From Vibrio aestivus (GTDB lineage Bacteria > Pseudomonadota > Gammaproteobacteria > Enterobacterales > Vibrionaceae): a stretch of 64,000 bases of DNA. The position numbers and the translations under genes are program-made. The number at the start of each line of letters is the position of its first letter. The stretch's first letter is position 1. The notes below the pieces were generated by a model that saw only the letters and a program-made list of their open reading frames with translations, did no database searches and was not told where the DNA came from. Of the stretch, positions 46,178 to 56,529 are shown one piece after another. The stretch covers positions 59,380 through 123,379 of the forward strand of contig JYJN01000200.1 in the NCBI GenBank assembly GCA_003263845.1, given 5' to 3'.

Positions 46178-47185
46178 CTACATAGCGGCTTTTTTGGCTT
46201 CATCCACCCATGCGTCAAATTGAGATTGATTCGCTTTGATCCAACCATTCACATGCGATTCGATATCGGCCATGCTGTTTTTGCCTTGGCTCATCATCAT
46301 ATTTTGAGCACTCACATCATTGATGTTGAGTTTGATGATTTCAAACAGTTTTGCTGCGGCTGGGTTTTCTGCAGCAAATTGTTTATTAACAACAATGCGC
46401 ATTGAGTTCATTTCGAAACCGTAGTTTTTGCCGTTTTTCAGTGTGGTATCTACACCCTTACGCTCACCAGGTAGTGCTGAAAATGGCACTTCTAGCCAAA
46501 CCACGTCTTTACCAGGAACAAGTACGCCACTTACCCAGTATGGTGTCCAGGTGTAGTAAACCACAGGGTCGCCTTTTTTATAACGAGAGATTGTGTCTGC
46601 GATAATGGCTGCATAGTTACCTTGGTTGTGCGTGACCGTATCACGTAAACCATAAGCGGTGAGCTGCTCTTCAATCACGAGTTCACAACCCCAACCTGGG
46701 TTACAGCCGGTAAGATCCGCTTTACCATCGCCATTTGCATCAAACAATTTGGCAATCTCAGGATCTTTCAATTGCTCAATGTTGGTGATGTTGTATTTCT
46801 CAGCGGTTTTCTTGTCCATTAAGTAACCTTGCGCGGCACCACTGACATACTGACCTTGCATGTAAAAACTGTCGTCTCCACCAGACATAGTGTATTTATC
46901 AGCATGTAGTGGGAACCAACCTACTGCAAGGAATGTTGCATCACCTTTGGCAATGGACGTGTAACCAACGTTGTAATCTACTTCTTTGGTTGGTTGAACA
47001 TCGTAGCCAAGCGCTTCTAATGCTCTATTGACGATAAGGGTTTGGAAAGTCTCTTCAGCCACGGTTGACTGTACTGGCTGTACAACGACACCTTCGCCAG
47101 GAAGTGATGCTGCTAACGTGGTGCTAGAAAATGCGATGGTTGAAACCGCACCCAGAGTTAGTGCTCTTTTCCATGAGTTATTCAT
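46178..47185 (-). CDS. proX: Glycine betaine/proline ABC transporter, periplasmic binding protein ProX
   Basis: A 335-residue binding protein with signal peptide ending near residue 25 (TTLAA). Aromatic residues for the quaternary ammonium cage are present, for example VGWFPLHADKY and YYTWTPYWVSG. It contains GCNPGWGCELV with two Cys, as in E. coli ProX. It delivers betaine or related osmolytes to ProVW. Its start overlaps the proW stop by 4 bp (ATGA). Last gene of proVWX. Confidence 0.95.
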   Translation of the reverse strand: MNNSWKRALTLGAVSTIAFSSTTLAASLPGEGVVVQPVQSTVAEETFQTLIVNRALEALGYDVQPTKEVDYNVGYTSIAKGDATFLAVGWFPLHADKYTMSGGDDSFYMQGQYVSGAAQGYLMDKKTAEKYNITNIEQLKDPEIAKLFDANGDGKADLTGCNPGWGCELVIEEQLTAYGLRDTVTHNQGNYAAIIADTISRYKKGDPVVYYTWTPYWVSGVLVPGKDVVWLEVPFSALPGERKGVDTTLKNGKNYGFEMNSMRIVVNKQFAAENPAAAKLFEIIKLNINDVSAQNMMMSQGKNSMADIESHVNGWIKANQSQFDAWVDEAKKAAM

Positions 47186-48303
47186 TTATATTTCTCCTTG
47201 AGTGATGCTTCAGGCTTATTGCCCGCAGCAATGAATTTTGTGACAAACGAAACTGGGCCAGAGTGATACCAACGAACCTTTGTGTCGCCGGCGTTTGTGC
47301 CAAGTTCTTGAGTAATTCGATCGAGTAAAATGGCGAGAATGACGATGCCTAAGCCACCCACTGAAGCTAGGCCCATATCTAAACGACCTATACCTCGTAA
47401 TACCATTTGGCCTAAGCCTCCAACCGCAATCATCGAAGCGATAACGACCATAGACAGGGAAAGCATTAGAGTCTGGTTTACGCCTGCCATGATAGTAGGT
47501 AGAGCAAGAGGGAGTTGAATGCGATAGAGCATTTGCTTTTTGCTTGCCCCAAAGGAGTGTCCGGCTTCAATAAGCTCTTCTGGTACCTGTTGGATGCCCA
47601 AAATGGTGAGCCTAACCACAGGCGGCAGAGCGAATATAATGGTTACAACCACACCGGGTACATTACCGATACCAAATAGCATGACAATTGGAACGAGGTA
47701 AACAAACGCGGGGGTCGTTTGCATGGCATCGAGAATCGGGCGCACTATTTTTCCAGCCGTTTCACTTCGTGCCAACCATATTCCTAGGGGGAGGCCTATG
47801 AGTAAACAGAAGAACACAGAGGTCATAACCAGTGACAGGGTAGTCATCGCTTCAGACCAAGCGCCGATTAGCCCAATAAAAACGAGCGAGAATAACGTCG
47901 CGACACCAAGTCGTAGGCTTGAAAACTGCCAAGCAAACAAGAAAAGTATCAGAATCATTAACGGGGCGGGTGTTGAGACAAGCGCGGTTTCAAATGACAT
48001 CAATATGAAGTCAATGGGTACACGAATCGCTTGGAATACAGGGCGACCATGTTCTACCAACCAGTTGAGACCAGTTTCCACCCAAGAATCAAGAGGAATA
48101 ATGGCTTCTTGGAATGGGTTCATTACATCGAACTGAGCCTTTTCGACGCTCTCGCTCGTGAGCCAATCGTTAGAAGCCGATGTTTCAGCTGCTTGCCCCC
48201 AAGGATCGGCTTGTTCTGTGGTTTCTTGTGTGGATTGAGACCAAGGGTCGTTCTGTTCTTGAGATTGTGACCACGGGTCACTGTTTGATTGTTCATCAGA
48301 CAT
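47182..48303 (-). CDS. proW: Glycine betaine/proline ABC transporter permease ProW
   Basis: A 373-residue permease with about 7 membrane helices and the ABC-contact loop EAGHSFGASKKQMLYRIQLPLALPTIM. The N-terminus is a hydrophilic tail of ~55 residues with a repeated DPWSQ/DPWGQ unit (at about residues 9, 19 and 34). E. coli ProW also has a long N-terminal tail but not this repeat, as far as I recall. It begins 3 bp after the proV stop. Confidence 0.93.
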   Translation of the reverse strand: MSDEQSNSDPWSQSQEQNDPWSQSTQETTEQADPWGQAAETSASNDWLTSESVEKAQFDVMNPFQEAIIPLDSWVETGLNWLVEHGRPVFQAIRVPIDFILMSFETALVSTPAPLMILILFLFAWQFSSLRLGVATLFSLVFIGLIGAWSEAMTTLSLVMTSVFFCLLIGLPLGIWLARSETAGKIVRPILDAMQTTPAFVYLVPIVMLFGIGNVPGVVVTIIFALPPVVRLTILGIQQVPEELIEAGHSFGASKKQMLYRIQLPLALPTIMAGVNQTLMLSLSMVVIASMIAVGGLGQMVLRGIGRLDMGLASVGGLGIVILAILLDRITQELGTNAGDTKVRWYHSGPVSFVTKFIAAGNKPEASLKEKYK

Positions 48304-48306
48304 AGC

Positions 48307-49502
48307 CTAATCCTTATCGAGAGTTTGTAGCAGTCGTGACTTTGTGACGACGCCATAATAGTTTCCATCTTCATCACTACGGGAACGGAGTAGGGAACGC
48401 TTGCTACGATACCGAGGATGTCGTTGATTGGTTGATTAGGCTGGAGTGTGATGCCGTCGATGAGCTCTGCACTCGTTAACGAGCGGTTCTCATTGTGTGC
48501 ATCACGAAGGGATTCAATGGAGACAATGCCTGAGTAGCGGCTACTTTTTTCGACGATGATGCCGTAATCTCGATCATTATCGATGAGAATTTGCATTGCA
48601 GACGCTGGACCATCATGTTCATGTTTTTTAAATACAGCTGCGGGCTTTTTTGCGTGCTATATCTTTAGCAGTAAGGACATTAGCGACGTTGACACCTCTA
48701 AAGAAGGCAGCGACATAATCGTTTTCAGGGTTATGTAGAATTTCATCGGGCGTGCCAACTTGAACAACCGAGCCGTTTTGCATGATGGCGATCCGATCGC
48801 CAATGCGCATGGCTTCGTCCAAATCGTGAGAAATAAACACAATGGTACGTTTGTCGTCATTTTGTAGACGAATCAGTTCATCTTGCATTTCAGTACGAAT
48901 GAGTGGGTCAAGTGCTGAAAATGCTTCATCCATCAAGAGAATATCGGGTCACAGGCTAATGCACGTGCCAGTCCCACGCGTTGCTTCATACCACCTGAGA
49001 GTTCATCAGGGAAGGAGCTGCAGTAAGCTTCTAATCCAACACGCTCCAATGCTAGGTATGCAGAGCGGTTACGGGTTTCTACCTCGACCCCCGCTAACTC
49101 TAGGCCAAATGCTGCATTCTCGATCACCGTCATATGCGGCATAAGCGCAAAGTTTTGAAACACCATGGAGATATTGTTGCGGCGGACTTCGCGAAGTTCG
49201 TCATCTGAGATATGAGCAATGTCTTTCCCTTTAAAAAATACATTGCCGCGCGTGGGTTCAATAAGGCGGTTGAGTAGGCGGACTAGGGTAGACTTTCCTG
49301 AGCCAGAGAGGCCCATTATTACGAATATTTCGCCTTCGTTGATGGATAGGGATACATCATCAACGCCAAGAGTGAGGCCAGTTTTTTCAAAAATAGTGTC
49401 TTTGTTGTTTCCTTTCTCAATCAGGGGAAAGGCGCGCTCGGGGTCTTCTCCGAATACTTTATATAGTCCCTTAACTTCCAGTATGGGATCCATGGAATAC
49501 AT
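48307..49502 (-). CDS. proV: Glycine betaine/proline ABC transporter ATPase ProV (three frameshifts in this sequence)
   Basis: A 398-residue ABC ATPase once three indels are repaired: 48946-48948 (coding CCC to CCCC; DPDILLMDEAFSALD), 48646-48651 (coding A6 to A5; ARKKPAAVFKKHEHDG) and near 48376 (one missing T; SVPVVDEDGNYYGVV). Walker A GLSGSGKST, signature LSGGMKQR and the two C-terminal CBS domains match E. coli ProV closely. The CBS pair senses ionic strength. The start is ATG 49502 or the ATG 9 bp further in (MDPILEV). First gene of proVWX. Confidence 0.92.
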
Positions 49503-49838
49503 TCCTTTTAAAGTTTATTTACATATGTAAACAGATAAAACCTTACGTGCTATTGGCAAATAATTCAATGTAGAAGCAGAATAGGCCTGAATTTATATTC
49601 TTTCTGGGCTGCGTGCGACACAGCGATGTTGGGCATAAGATGTTGTTAAGTAGAGGCTTTTAAACTGGTTTTTATTAATCTTAGGGTTTAGGAAGAATAT
49701 TTGTAAATTTAAGTGAGAGTGAGTGAAAAATATGATTTGAGTCCAATAGTTAACAAATCTGGATTTATGGCTTTGTAATTTCTATTGCTTAACGAGTAAT
49801 GTGCAATGCTGTAAATGTAATTTAAATGAGAAGATAGA
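49503..49838. promoter_or_regulatory. Divergent intergenic region with a perfect palindrome near proV
   Basis: This 336-bp region separates proV from the plus-strand hydrolase gene. TTTACATATGTAAA (49518-49531) is a perfect 14-base palindrome 16 bp upstream of the proV start and may be a repressor site (a MarR- or TetR-type operator would fit in size). The rest is AT-rich and I see no ORF or stable hairpin. The osmotic regulators of Vibrio (CosR, BetI) are candidates by knowledge only. Confidence 0.4.
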
Positions 49839-50555
49839 ATGATTAGTCGCCAAGGAATTGAGTACCGATTTTGTAAAAATGAGAACGCGTCGGAGTGCAT
49901 CGTTATTTGCACTGGGGCAGGGGTTCACATCCATCATAATGTTTGGTTGCAAGATGAGTTGGCGAAACGTTGTAGTGTCCTCCTGTACAACCGCGGTGGC
50001 TATGGTGAAAGCAAGCTAGATCAGCCTAAGCGTACATTAGAAACCATAAATGCCGAGCTCGAAAGTCTTGTTGATGAACTCGAACTGGATAACATGATCT
50101 TGTTGGGGCCTTCCTTAGGCGGCTACTATGCTCGCTATTACAACTATCTACATCCTGACCGAGTGAAGGGGGTTATCAACATCGATACTCGAATTAGTAA
50201 TCTATATTCAAAGATTAAAAATAAAGTGCCTGCCGAAAAAAAAGAAGCGACTGCGCAGCACTTCGCGCCGTTACGGTTAGATGACCAGCTAGTGCAATCA
50301 GAAATAGAAGAAGTGTTTACGATGGAGTTTAATCAGTTTCGATATCATGAGACACCAGTGCTGAATTTTTATAACACTGGGTATGGTGAAGGTTTTGAGT
50401 TTTTATCAGAGTTGATTGTGAATGTTGAAAAGCAAGAAGCAGAGATGGATAAAAACGTTAAGCTAGTCTTCTCGGATGTTGGCCACGATATTATCACTCA
50501 CGATACGGAGTTCTTTTTTTTAGAGGTCGACAAGTTTCTTGCTGAAATTAGATAG
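49839..50555 (+). CDS. Alpha/beta-fold hydrolase
   Basis: A 238-residue single-domain hydrolase. GPSLGG (residues about 90-95) is the nucleophile elbow with Ser, YNRGGYGES is the cap-side motif near residue 48, and DVGHDI near 212 gives the catalytic His. No signal peptide, so cytoplasmic. The substrate is unknown; the acid residue cannot be placed with certainty. Poor ribosome binding site (AGAAGATAG). A bidirectional terminator separates it from cydC. Confidence 0.8.
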   Translation: MISRQGIEYRFCKNENASECIVICTGAGVHIHHNVWLQDELAKRCSVLLYNRGGYGESKLDQPKRTLETINAELESLVDELELDNMILLGPSLGGYYARYYNYLHPDRVKGVINIDTRISNLYSKIKNKVPAEKKEATAQHFAPLRLDDQLVQSEIEEVFTMEFNQFRYHETPVLNFYNTGYGEGFEFLSELIVNVEKQEAEMDKNVKLVFSDVGHDIITHDTEFFFLEVDKFLAEIR

Positions 50556-50576
50556 TGAGACAATTCCGGATTTGAC

Positions 50577-50602
50577 AAAAAGGGAGCGTGAGCTCCCTTT
50601 TT
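50577..50602. terminator. Bidirectional terminator between the hydrolase gene and cydC
   Basis: AAAAAGGGAGC and GCTCCCTTTTT pair perfectly around a 4-base loop, with A and T runs on both sides; it serves convergent genes. Confidence 0.93.
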
Positions 50603-50605
50603 AGT

Positions 50606-52327
50606 TTATAGCGTTTGAGTTAACTGGTGGTAGCGACCTTGATTTCGTAAAAGGTCATTGTGATGGCCAAACTCGACGACTTCACCTTGCTCAATAAGGC
50701 AGATAGCATCCATCTTATCGAGATTTACTAGGCGGTGGGTAATGAATATCACCGTCTTATCAGTTAGGAACTCGTCGAACAGTGCCATAATTTGCTGTTC
50801 AGTTTTCTTATCTAGCCCTTCGGTTGGCTCGTCAAGAAGAACAATTGATCCGTTGTGAAGTAGAGCACGGGCAATTCCTATGCGTCGCTTTTCTCCTCCA
50901 GAGAGTTGACGGCCACCATCGCCAAGCCAAGCATCAAGTCCTTGCGATTCAATCAATTTATCTAATCCAACCTTGACTAACGTTTGTTGAAGTAACGTGT
51001 CATCAGCTGTTGGATTCGCCATTAAGAGATTATCTCGCAATGTACCATTGAGGATGTCGACACGTTGGCTAACCACAGTAATACTCTTACGTAGTTGGCT
51101 CTCGCTCCATTTGGTCAGCGGAACGCCAGCAATCGAGATTGAACCTTGGCTTGGGTCCCAATAGCGAGAGAGCAGTTGTAGAAGTGTCGATTTCCCTGAG
51201 CCAGTTTGGCCGACAATAGCTAGCTTTTGCTTAGCTTCAACAGTAAGAGACACCTGTTTTAATACTTGCTGGGAACTGTCTGGGTAGCGAAAATCGACAT
51301 GATCAAACTCAATTCGATAGTCTTGTTTCAGTTCGATGTCTTTTTCTGGGAAGATCACATCCGGCCTTGCCAGAATAACCTCATTCAAACGTCGAGCAGA
51401 GGTGAGAGTTTGGCCGAGGTATTGGAAAGCGCCAGCAATTGGCATAAGTAGTTCAAAGCTCGCCATAGTCGCGAAGGCAACCAGTGCGATCAACGGGTCT
51501 GGAGTATTGCCTGCAACGCCATCCGATGCCAACCATAGAATTAAGATTAACGTCCAACCGTTAAACAGTAGTAGTAGAGCTTGAGCTAAACCTGAATAGT
51601 GCGCATTAACTCTTTGGTTGTTTAAGAGCTTATCTTGTTCAGTCAAAATCGCTTTCTTATAACGCTCTTCAGCGCCAAATAGCGTCAGTTCACTGAAGCC
51701 CTCTAACCAATCCAATGTGGCGATTCTTAATTTAGAGCGAGTCTCAGTGAGCTGCTCACCATTTTTTTGCCCTAGTTTGTAGAACAAGATAGGCCAAACA
51801 ATTAGCAAGGCCATCAAGATAGTGCCAAGCGTTAAGCCTAATGCAGTGTCAAACCATACGAGGAATGCAGTGAGAGCCGCGATCCCAAATACGCCAACCA
51901 CAACCGGGCTGATAAGCCTTAGATAGACATGATCCATTGCATCGACGTCGGCAACCAACCTGTTGAGAAGGTCACCATCGCGAAGATTGGAAATGCGCCC
52001 AGGAATCAGAGGAGCTAGCTTCTTGAAGAAAAAGATTCTTAGATCTGTTAACAGCTTAAAAGTTGCATTGTGGCTTACGACGCGTTCGCCCCAGCGCCCA
52101 GCAGTTCGTCCCATAGCAAAGCCGCGGACAAACGCGCCCGGCAGCATATAATTAAAGGTTTCTCGCGCAATCGTAAGGCCAGCGACAGCCGCAGCAGACA
52201 GGAACCACCCCGAAAGTGTGAGTAGGCCAATTGAAGCAGCTATAGTTAAAAAACGCGAGGATCATGCCTAGCGAAAGGCCAAACCAATGCTTCTTGTACA
52301 GTTTTAAATAAGGGCTAATTCACGCAT
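50606..52327 (-). CDS. cydC: CydC, heterodimeric ABC exporter subunit for cytochrome bd assembly (two frameshifts)
   Basis: A 573-residue ABC exporter half: six-helix domain, then Walker A GQTGSGKST, signature LSGGEKRR and Walker B IVLLDEPTEGLD. The first 60 codons are scrambled by two indels: 52312-52314 (coding CCC to CCCC) and 52248-52253 (coding T6 to T5). Repaired, it starts MRELAPYLKLYKKHWFG and runs on as ILAFLTIAASIGLL. CydDC exports cysteine and glutathione to the periplasm and is needed for cytochrome bd. The ATG overlaps the cydD stop (ATGCGTGA). Confidence 0.92.
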
Positions 52328-54104
52328 CGAGGTTCCCCTCATTACTTTGGTTCGCCGCTAAATTTGCGTCGAGCATTTGTTTGAACAGTCCATCGGCTTT
52401 AGCAAGATCTTGGAAGTGCCTGATTGAGCCAACAGTCCATCTTGCATGACTAGGATTTGATCGACGTTTTTTAGTGGAGCGAGTTGGTGAGTGACCATAA
52501 GTGTCGTTTTGCCTACACTTTGATTATTGATGCCTTGCATCACTAACCGCTCACTGCGGGCATCTAAGCTTGCGGTTGGTTCATCTAGCAGCCAAAAACG
52601 TCCGTTTTGCAGCATGGCGCGAGCTAATGCTAGACGTTGAGCTTGCCCGACAGACAAGCCGCCGCTGCGGTCGCTGATTGGGTAGTCTAAACCATGTTGA
52701 GCGACAAACTCGGAAGCGTAAGACTGCTCTAAAACTTGATTGACTTGCTCTGGCGTGAATTCATTTTGACCTAGGGTTACGTTGTCTTGAATCGTACCAT
52801 GCAGCAATAGAGGGTTTTGACCGACCCAGCTAATTTGCTTGCGCCAATCTGCCATGTCCACTTGGTTAAGTTCGATTCCATTGATAGTTAGATGCCCTTT
52901 GTAAGGTAAGAAACCAAGAATGGCATTGATCAAACTTGTCTTGCCCGCACCACTAGGCCCAACAAGCGCAGTTGTTAGTGTCGGCGAAATTTCGAAAGAA
53001 ATGGGACCCAAAAGTTTTGTCCCTTCTGGGCTAAAGACCTCTAAGTCAGTCGCTTTAATAGCAATAGCACTGTTTTGCTCAATTTGCCTTGTGCCCGATT
53101 GAACTTCGGTTACGTCAGTCTCTAGAAATTCAACAATACTCTCGGCTGCGCCACCGCTTGCTGTTTAGCATGGTAGAAGGTACCGAGGTCTCGAAGGGGT
53201 TGATAAAACTCCGGGGCCAAAATTAAGATGAACAAGCCTGCAAACAGGGTTACACCAACCCCGTAGTGACCAAAGTTAAGTTCACCGATGAAGCTGAAAC
53301 CAAAGTAAACCGCCGTAATTGCGATTGAAATAGAAGTGAAGAACTCTAGTACAGCTGAGGATAAAAACGCGATTCGGAGTACATCCATGGTACGAGTTCT
53401 GAAAACTTCTGATGCGCCTTTTAGCACCTCGGTTTCTGCCTTAGTACGGTCAAAAAGGCGGATGGTGGTCATGGCTTGTAAGCGGTCATAGAAGTGACCA
53501 GATAGCCGTTGCATCGCCTTGAAATTGCGACGGTTAGCATCAGCCGCTTTACGGCCGACTAGTGCCATAAAGATTGGAACGAGCGGCGCTGTGATTAGGA
53601 AGATCAAACCTGCCGCCCAGTTGATTGGGAATACGACAACTAGAATGATGAATGGAATGAACACCGACAAAGACATCTGGGGCAAGTAGCGTGAGAAGAA
53701 GTCTTGCATATCTTCAACCTGCTCTAGCAGCAGGGTCGCCCAGCTGCCTGCCGGCTTGCCTTTGATGTAAGCAGGCCCAAGCGCACGCAGTTTATCGAGG
53801 ATAAGTTGCCTTATGTAAACGCGGACTTGTTCCCCACAGCGAAACCCTGCAATCTCGCGGCCCCATGCACAGCCAGCTCTCGCGATCGTAATGGCGATTA
53901 ATCCAAGAAATTGGGGAATAAGGCTCTGCTTGTCGGCGTGTTCCATTATGAGTTGATGGAGAATGGACGCTAATAGTGCCGCCTGAGCTAGGAGAAACAA
54001 GCTTGATAAAACCCCGAGCCGACAGCAATCATGAGCCAGCGCTTAGCGAGCCGACTTTGCTGCTTGAGCCAATTATTCAAGCTGCGTTGTTTTTTCTTAT
54101 CCAT
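52320..54104 (-). CDS. cydD: CydD, heterodimeric ABC exporter subunit for cytochrome bd assembly (three frameshifts)
   Basis: A 595-residue ABC exporter half after three repairs: 54012-54015 (coding G4 to G5; VLSSLFLLAQAALL), 53151-53152 (GG to GGG; QQAVGAAESIVEFLETD) and 52414-52415 (TT to TTT; GTFQDLAKADGLFKQML). It contains Walker A GPSGAGKTS, signature LSVGQAQR and Walker B FWLLDEPTASLD. Start ATG 54102-54104 (MDKKKQRSLNNWL). Forms the dimer with CydC. A TATAAT box lies at about 54148-54153 on the minus strand. Confidence 0.92.
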
Positions 54105-54160
54105 TTGAAAGTTTTAATGATAATTATTTTGACTGTTGAGCCGGGCATTATACAAAAGAA

Positions 54161-54185
54161 AGCCCGTCGGTTATACCGTCGGGCT
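54161..54185 (-). terminator. Terminator of trxB
   Basis: AGCCCG-CGG pairs with CCG-CGGGCT with one A:A mismatch around TATAA, followed on the minus strand by TTCTTTTG. It lies 60 bp after trxB and just before the cydD promoter. Confidence 0.75.
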
Positions 54186-54245
54186 AGAGGGATTTGAACT
54201 AAAAGTGCAAATTAAAGGTGCGTAAATTGATAGTATCGATTTGGG

Positions 54246-55208
54246 TTACGCTTTGTCAGCGAGAGCATCAAGATAACGCTCTGCATCCAGTGCCGCCATA
54301 CAGCCTGTACCTGCTGAAGTGATGGCTTGACGGTAGTTATGATCCATAACGTCACCCGCAGCGAATACACCTTCAACACTTGTCTGTGTAGCGTTGCCGT
54401 CTAAACCAGATTTTACGATGATATAGTCATCTTGCATATCGAGCTGACCTTTGAAAATCGCCGTATTCGGCTGGTGACCAATGGCAATGAATGCGCCCAT
54501 GACATCAAGTTGCTCAATGTTGTCTGATTGAGTGTCTTTAATTCGAACGCCAGTCACACCCATGTCATCACCAACCACTTCTTCAAGTGTACGGTCTGTA
54601 TGCAGAACAATGTTGCCATTTTCTACTTTATCCATCAGGCGTTTAACCAGAATTTTTTCAGCTCGGAACGTGTCACGACGGTGAATCAGGTGAACTTCTG
54701 AAGCAATGTTTGATAAGTACAACGCTTCTTCAACAGCTGTGTTACCGCCACCGACAACCGCGACTTTTTGGTTGCGGTAGAAGAAACCATCACATGTTGC
54801 ACAAGCTGAAACGCCACGGCCTTTAAATGCCTCTTCCGACTCAAGACCTAGGTACTTAGCAGAAGCACCCGTTGAGATGATTAACGCATCGGCTGTATAT
54901 TCGTTGCTGTCACCTGCAAGTTTAAATGGGCGCTGGCTAAGATCGACTTTATTGATATGATCAAAAATCATTTCTGTTTCAAAGCGTTCAGCGTGCTCTT
55001 TCATGCGCTCCATTAGATTTGGACCTGTCAATCCTTCCGCATCGCCTGGCCAGTTTTCAACTTCAGTGGTTGTGGTTAGCTGACCACCTTGCTGCATGCC
55101 TGTTACAAGAACAGGTTTAAGGTTCGCTCGCGCGGCATAAACGGCTGCTGTGTAGCCAGCTGGCCCCGAGCCTAGAATTAGAAGATTACAGTGTTTCGCG
55201 TTGCTCAT
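54246..55208 (-). CDS. trxB: Thioredoxin reductase
   Basis: A 320-residue FAD/NADPH enzyme reducing thioredoxin. It has the FAD motif ILGSGPAGYTAA, the redox-active Cys pair in SACATCDGFF, the NADPH motif VVGGGNTAVEEALYL and the C-terminal FAD motif GVFAAGDVMDHNYRQ. The start is ATG 55206-55208 (MSNAKHCNLLIL). Frame intact. In the same strand order as cydDC downstream, which is a common Vibrio and enterobacterial arrangement. Confidence 0.97.
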   Translation of the reverse strand: MSNAKHCNLLILGSGPAGYTAAVYAARANLKPVLVTGMQQGGQLTTTTEVENWPGDAEGLTGPNLMERMKEHAERFETEMIFDHINKVDLSQRPFKLAGDSNEYTADALIISTGASAKYLGLESEEAFKGRGVSACATCDGFFYRNQKVAVVGGGNTAVEEALYLSNIASEVHLIHRRDTFRAEKILVKRLMDKVENGNIVLHTDRTLEEVVGDDMGVTGVRIKDTQSDNIEQLDVMGAFIAIGHQPNTAIFKGQLDMQDDYIIVKSGLDGNATQTSVEGVFAAGDVMDHNYRQAITSAGTGCMAALDAERYLDALADKA

Positions 55209-55389
55209 TATTGCTCCAATCCAAATGGATACAGGCCTTGTGCAGGCCAAGAGGTTAAGTCTTTGTTGTAAGGAATATATAGGGTTAGTAGAGACACTTT
55301 CAAGATGCAAAGCGTAAATAACCGTGTATTGATTGCAGTAATAGGGGCTGCCTATCAAACTAGGCCCCTAAAAAGAGACTAAATAAGAC

Positions 55390-55423
55390 AAAGCGCGATG
55401 GAGCTTATACTGCATCACGCTTT
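55390..55423 (-). terminator. Imperfect hairpin after the DUF2797 gene
   Basis: AAAGCG with GATG pairs with CATC and CGCTTT around a small loop with some mismatches. The T tract on the minus strand is short. A weak terminator candidate in the 241-bp gap upstream of trxB. Confidence 0.4.
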
Positions 55424-55449
55424 ACGTTGGTCTAAACTCAATATGTTGG

Positions 55450-56276
55450 TTAGTCGTCGCTCACTTCGACTTCATAGGAAGAGAACTTACGCACGTTAAT
55501 CACTCCGGTATCAAAGATCAGATACTGACCTTTGATTCCTTTCAGTGTTCCAGTGATTTCAGGGTTTTTATCGAAGTTATGAGACGTGATTTTTGTTGGG
55601 TGCTCGAGCACTGGGTAGTTGAGCTCTGTGATTACATCGTTAAGCACTTCAATCGCGTCTTCACCGTAAGTGGATTTGATCTGTGCAATCTTGTCATCGA
55701 CTAAAGGAAGGAGACTAGCGGCTTCTGCATGAAGGTCTAATGGTTCCCCATCTTGCTTGAGAAGGTACGCCAGTTGGTTTTGTCTGCAATGTGCTTAGCC
55801 AGTTCAACTTCGATTAGGCCTGAGATGAGTCGACTCTTTACCTTTAAAATAGGCAGGCCTTGAGTAGCGCCTTGGTCAATCCATCGCGTTGGAATTTGCG
55901 TGTGTCGTGTGATGCCAACCTTCAAAGAAGAGGTGTTTGACAGGTAGACAAAGTGATCGACCATACAGTTGTCTTCACCCCATTGAGGCTCACGGCATGT
56001 GCCTTGGTCGAAGTGGCAGGTCTCTGGCTTCATTATGCACATATCGCAGCTTGCCAACTTCTTCATGCATACAAAACAGTGGCCTTGAGAGTAGCTTTTT
56101 TTGGTTTTCTTTCCACACGAGCTACAGAAGATATTACCTGTATGAGTCAGCGTGATGTTTTTTCCAATATAAGGAGAGAGGTCGACTAACTCATCACCGA
56201 CAGGTAAGTGATACTGGACGTTCTCTAAGTTGGCACCTTTTAATTTTTTTAGTGTACCTTTTGCTAATAGTGACAT
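55450..56276 (-). CDS. DUF2797 family protein (one frameshift in this sequence)
   Basis: A 275-residue protein after adding one T (coding strand) at 55762-55763: ADKTNWRTFLKQDGEP joins the halves. The N-terminal half has two pairs of cysteines (CSSCGKK and CFVCMKKLASCDMC) that look metal-binding, then a central VGITRHTQIPTRWIDQGA motif. The function is not known to me. It is divergent from the diguanylate cyclase gene, with 253 bp between. Confidence 0.82.
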
Positions 56277-56529
56277 GACTTTGCTCTATAATTTTAGTTA
56301 GAACGTGAGTGTAGCAAATTCCGGCTTCACGGTAATGAGGTTTCCTACAAGCTTGTATTAGCAATTGTTGAAATAGGTCATAATTTTGCGTCTAATACAA
56401 AAGTTTATTAGGAGAGTTTCATATTTCCAAAGTATTATACCGTTAATCTTATCAATTGATGGAGTCTGGTAAGGTGATCGCAGGGATTTATTTTGTACCC
56501 GTAGTAGGCATTTTGTATGGTGATCTGTA

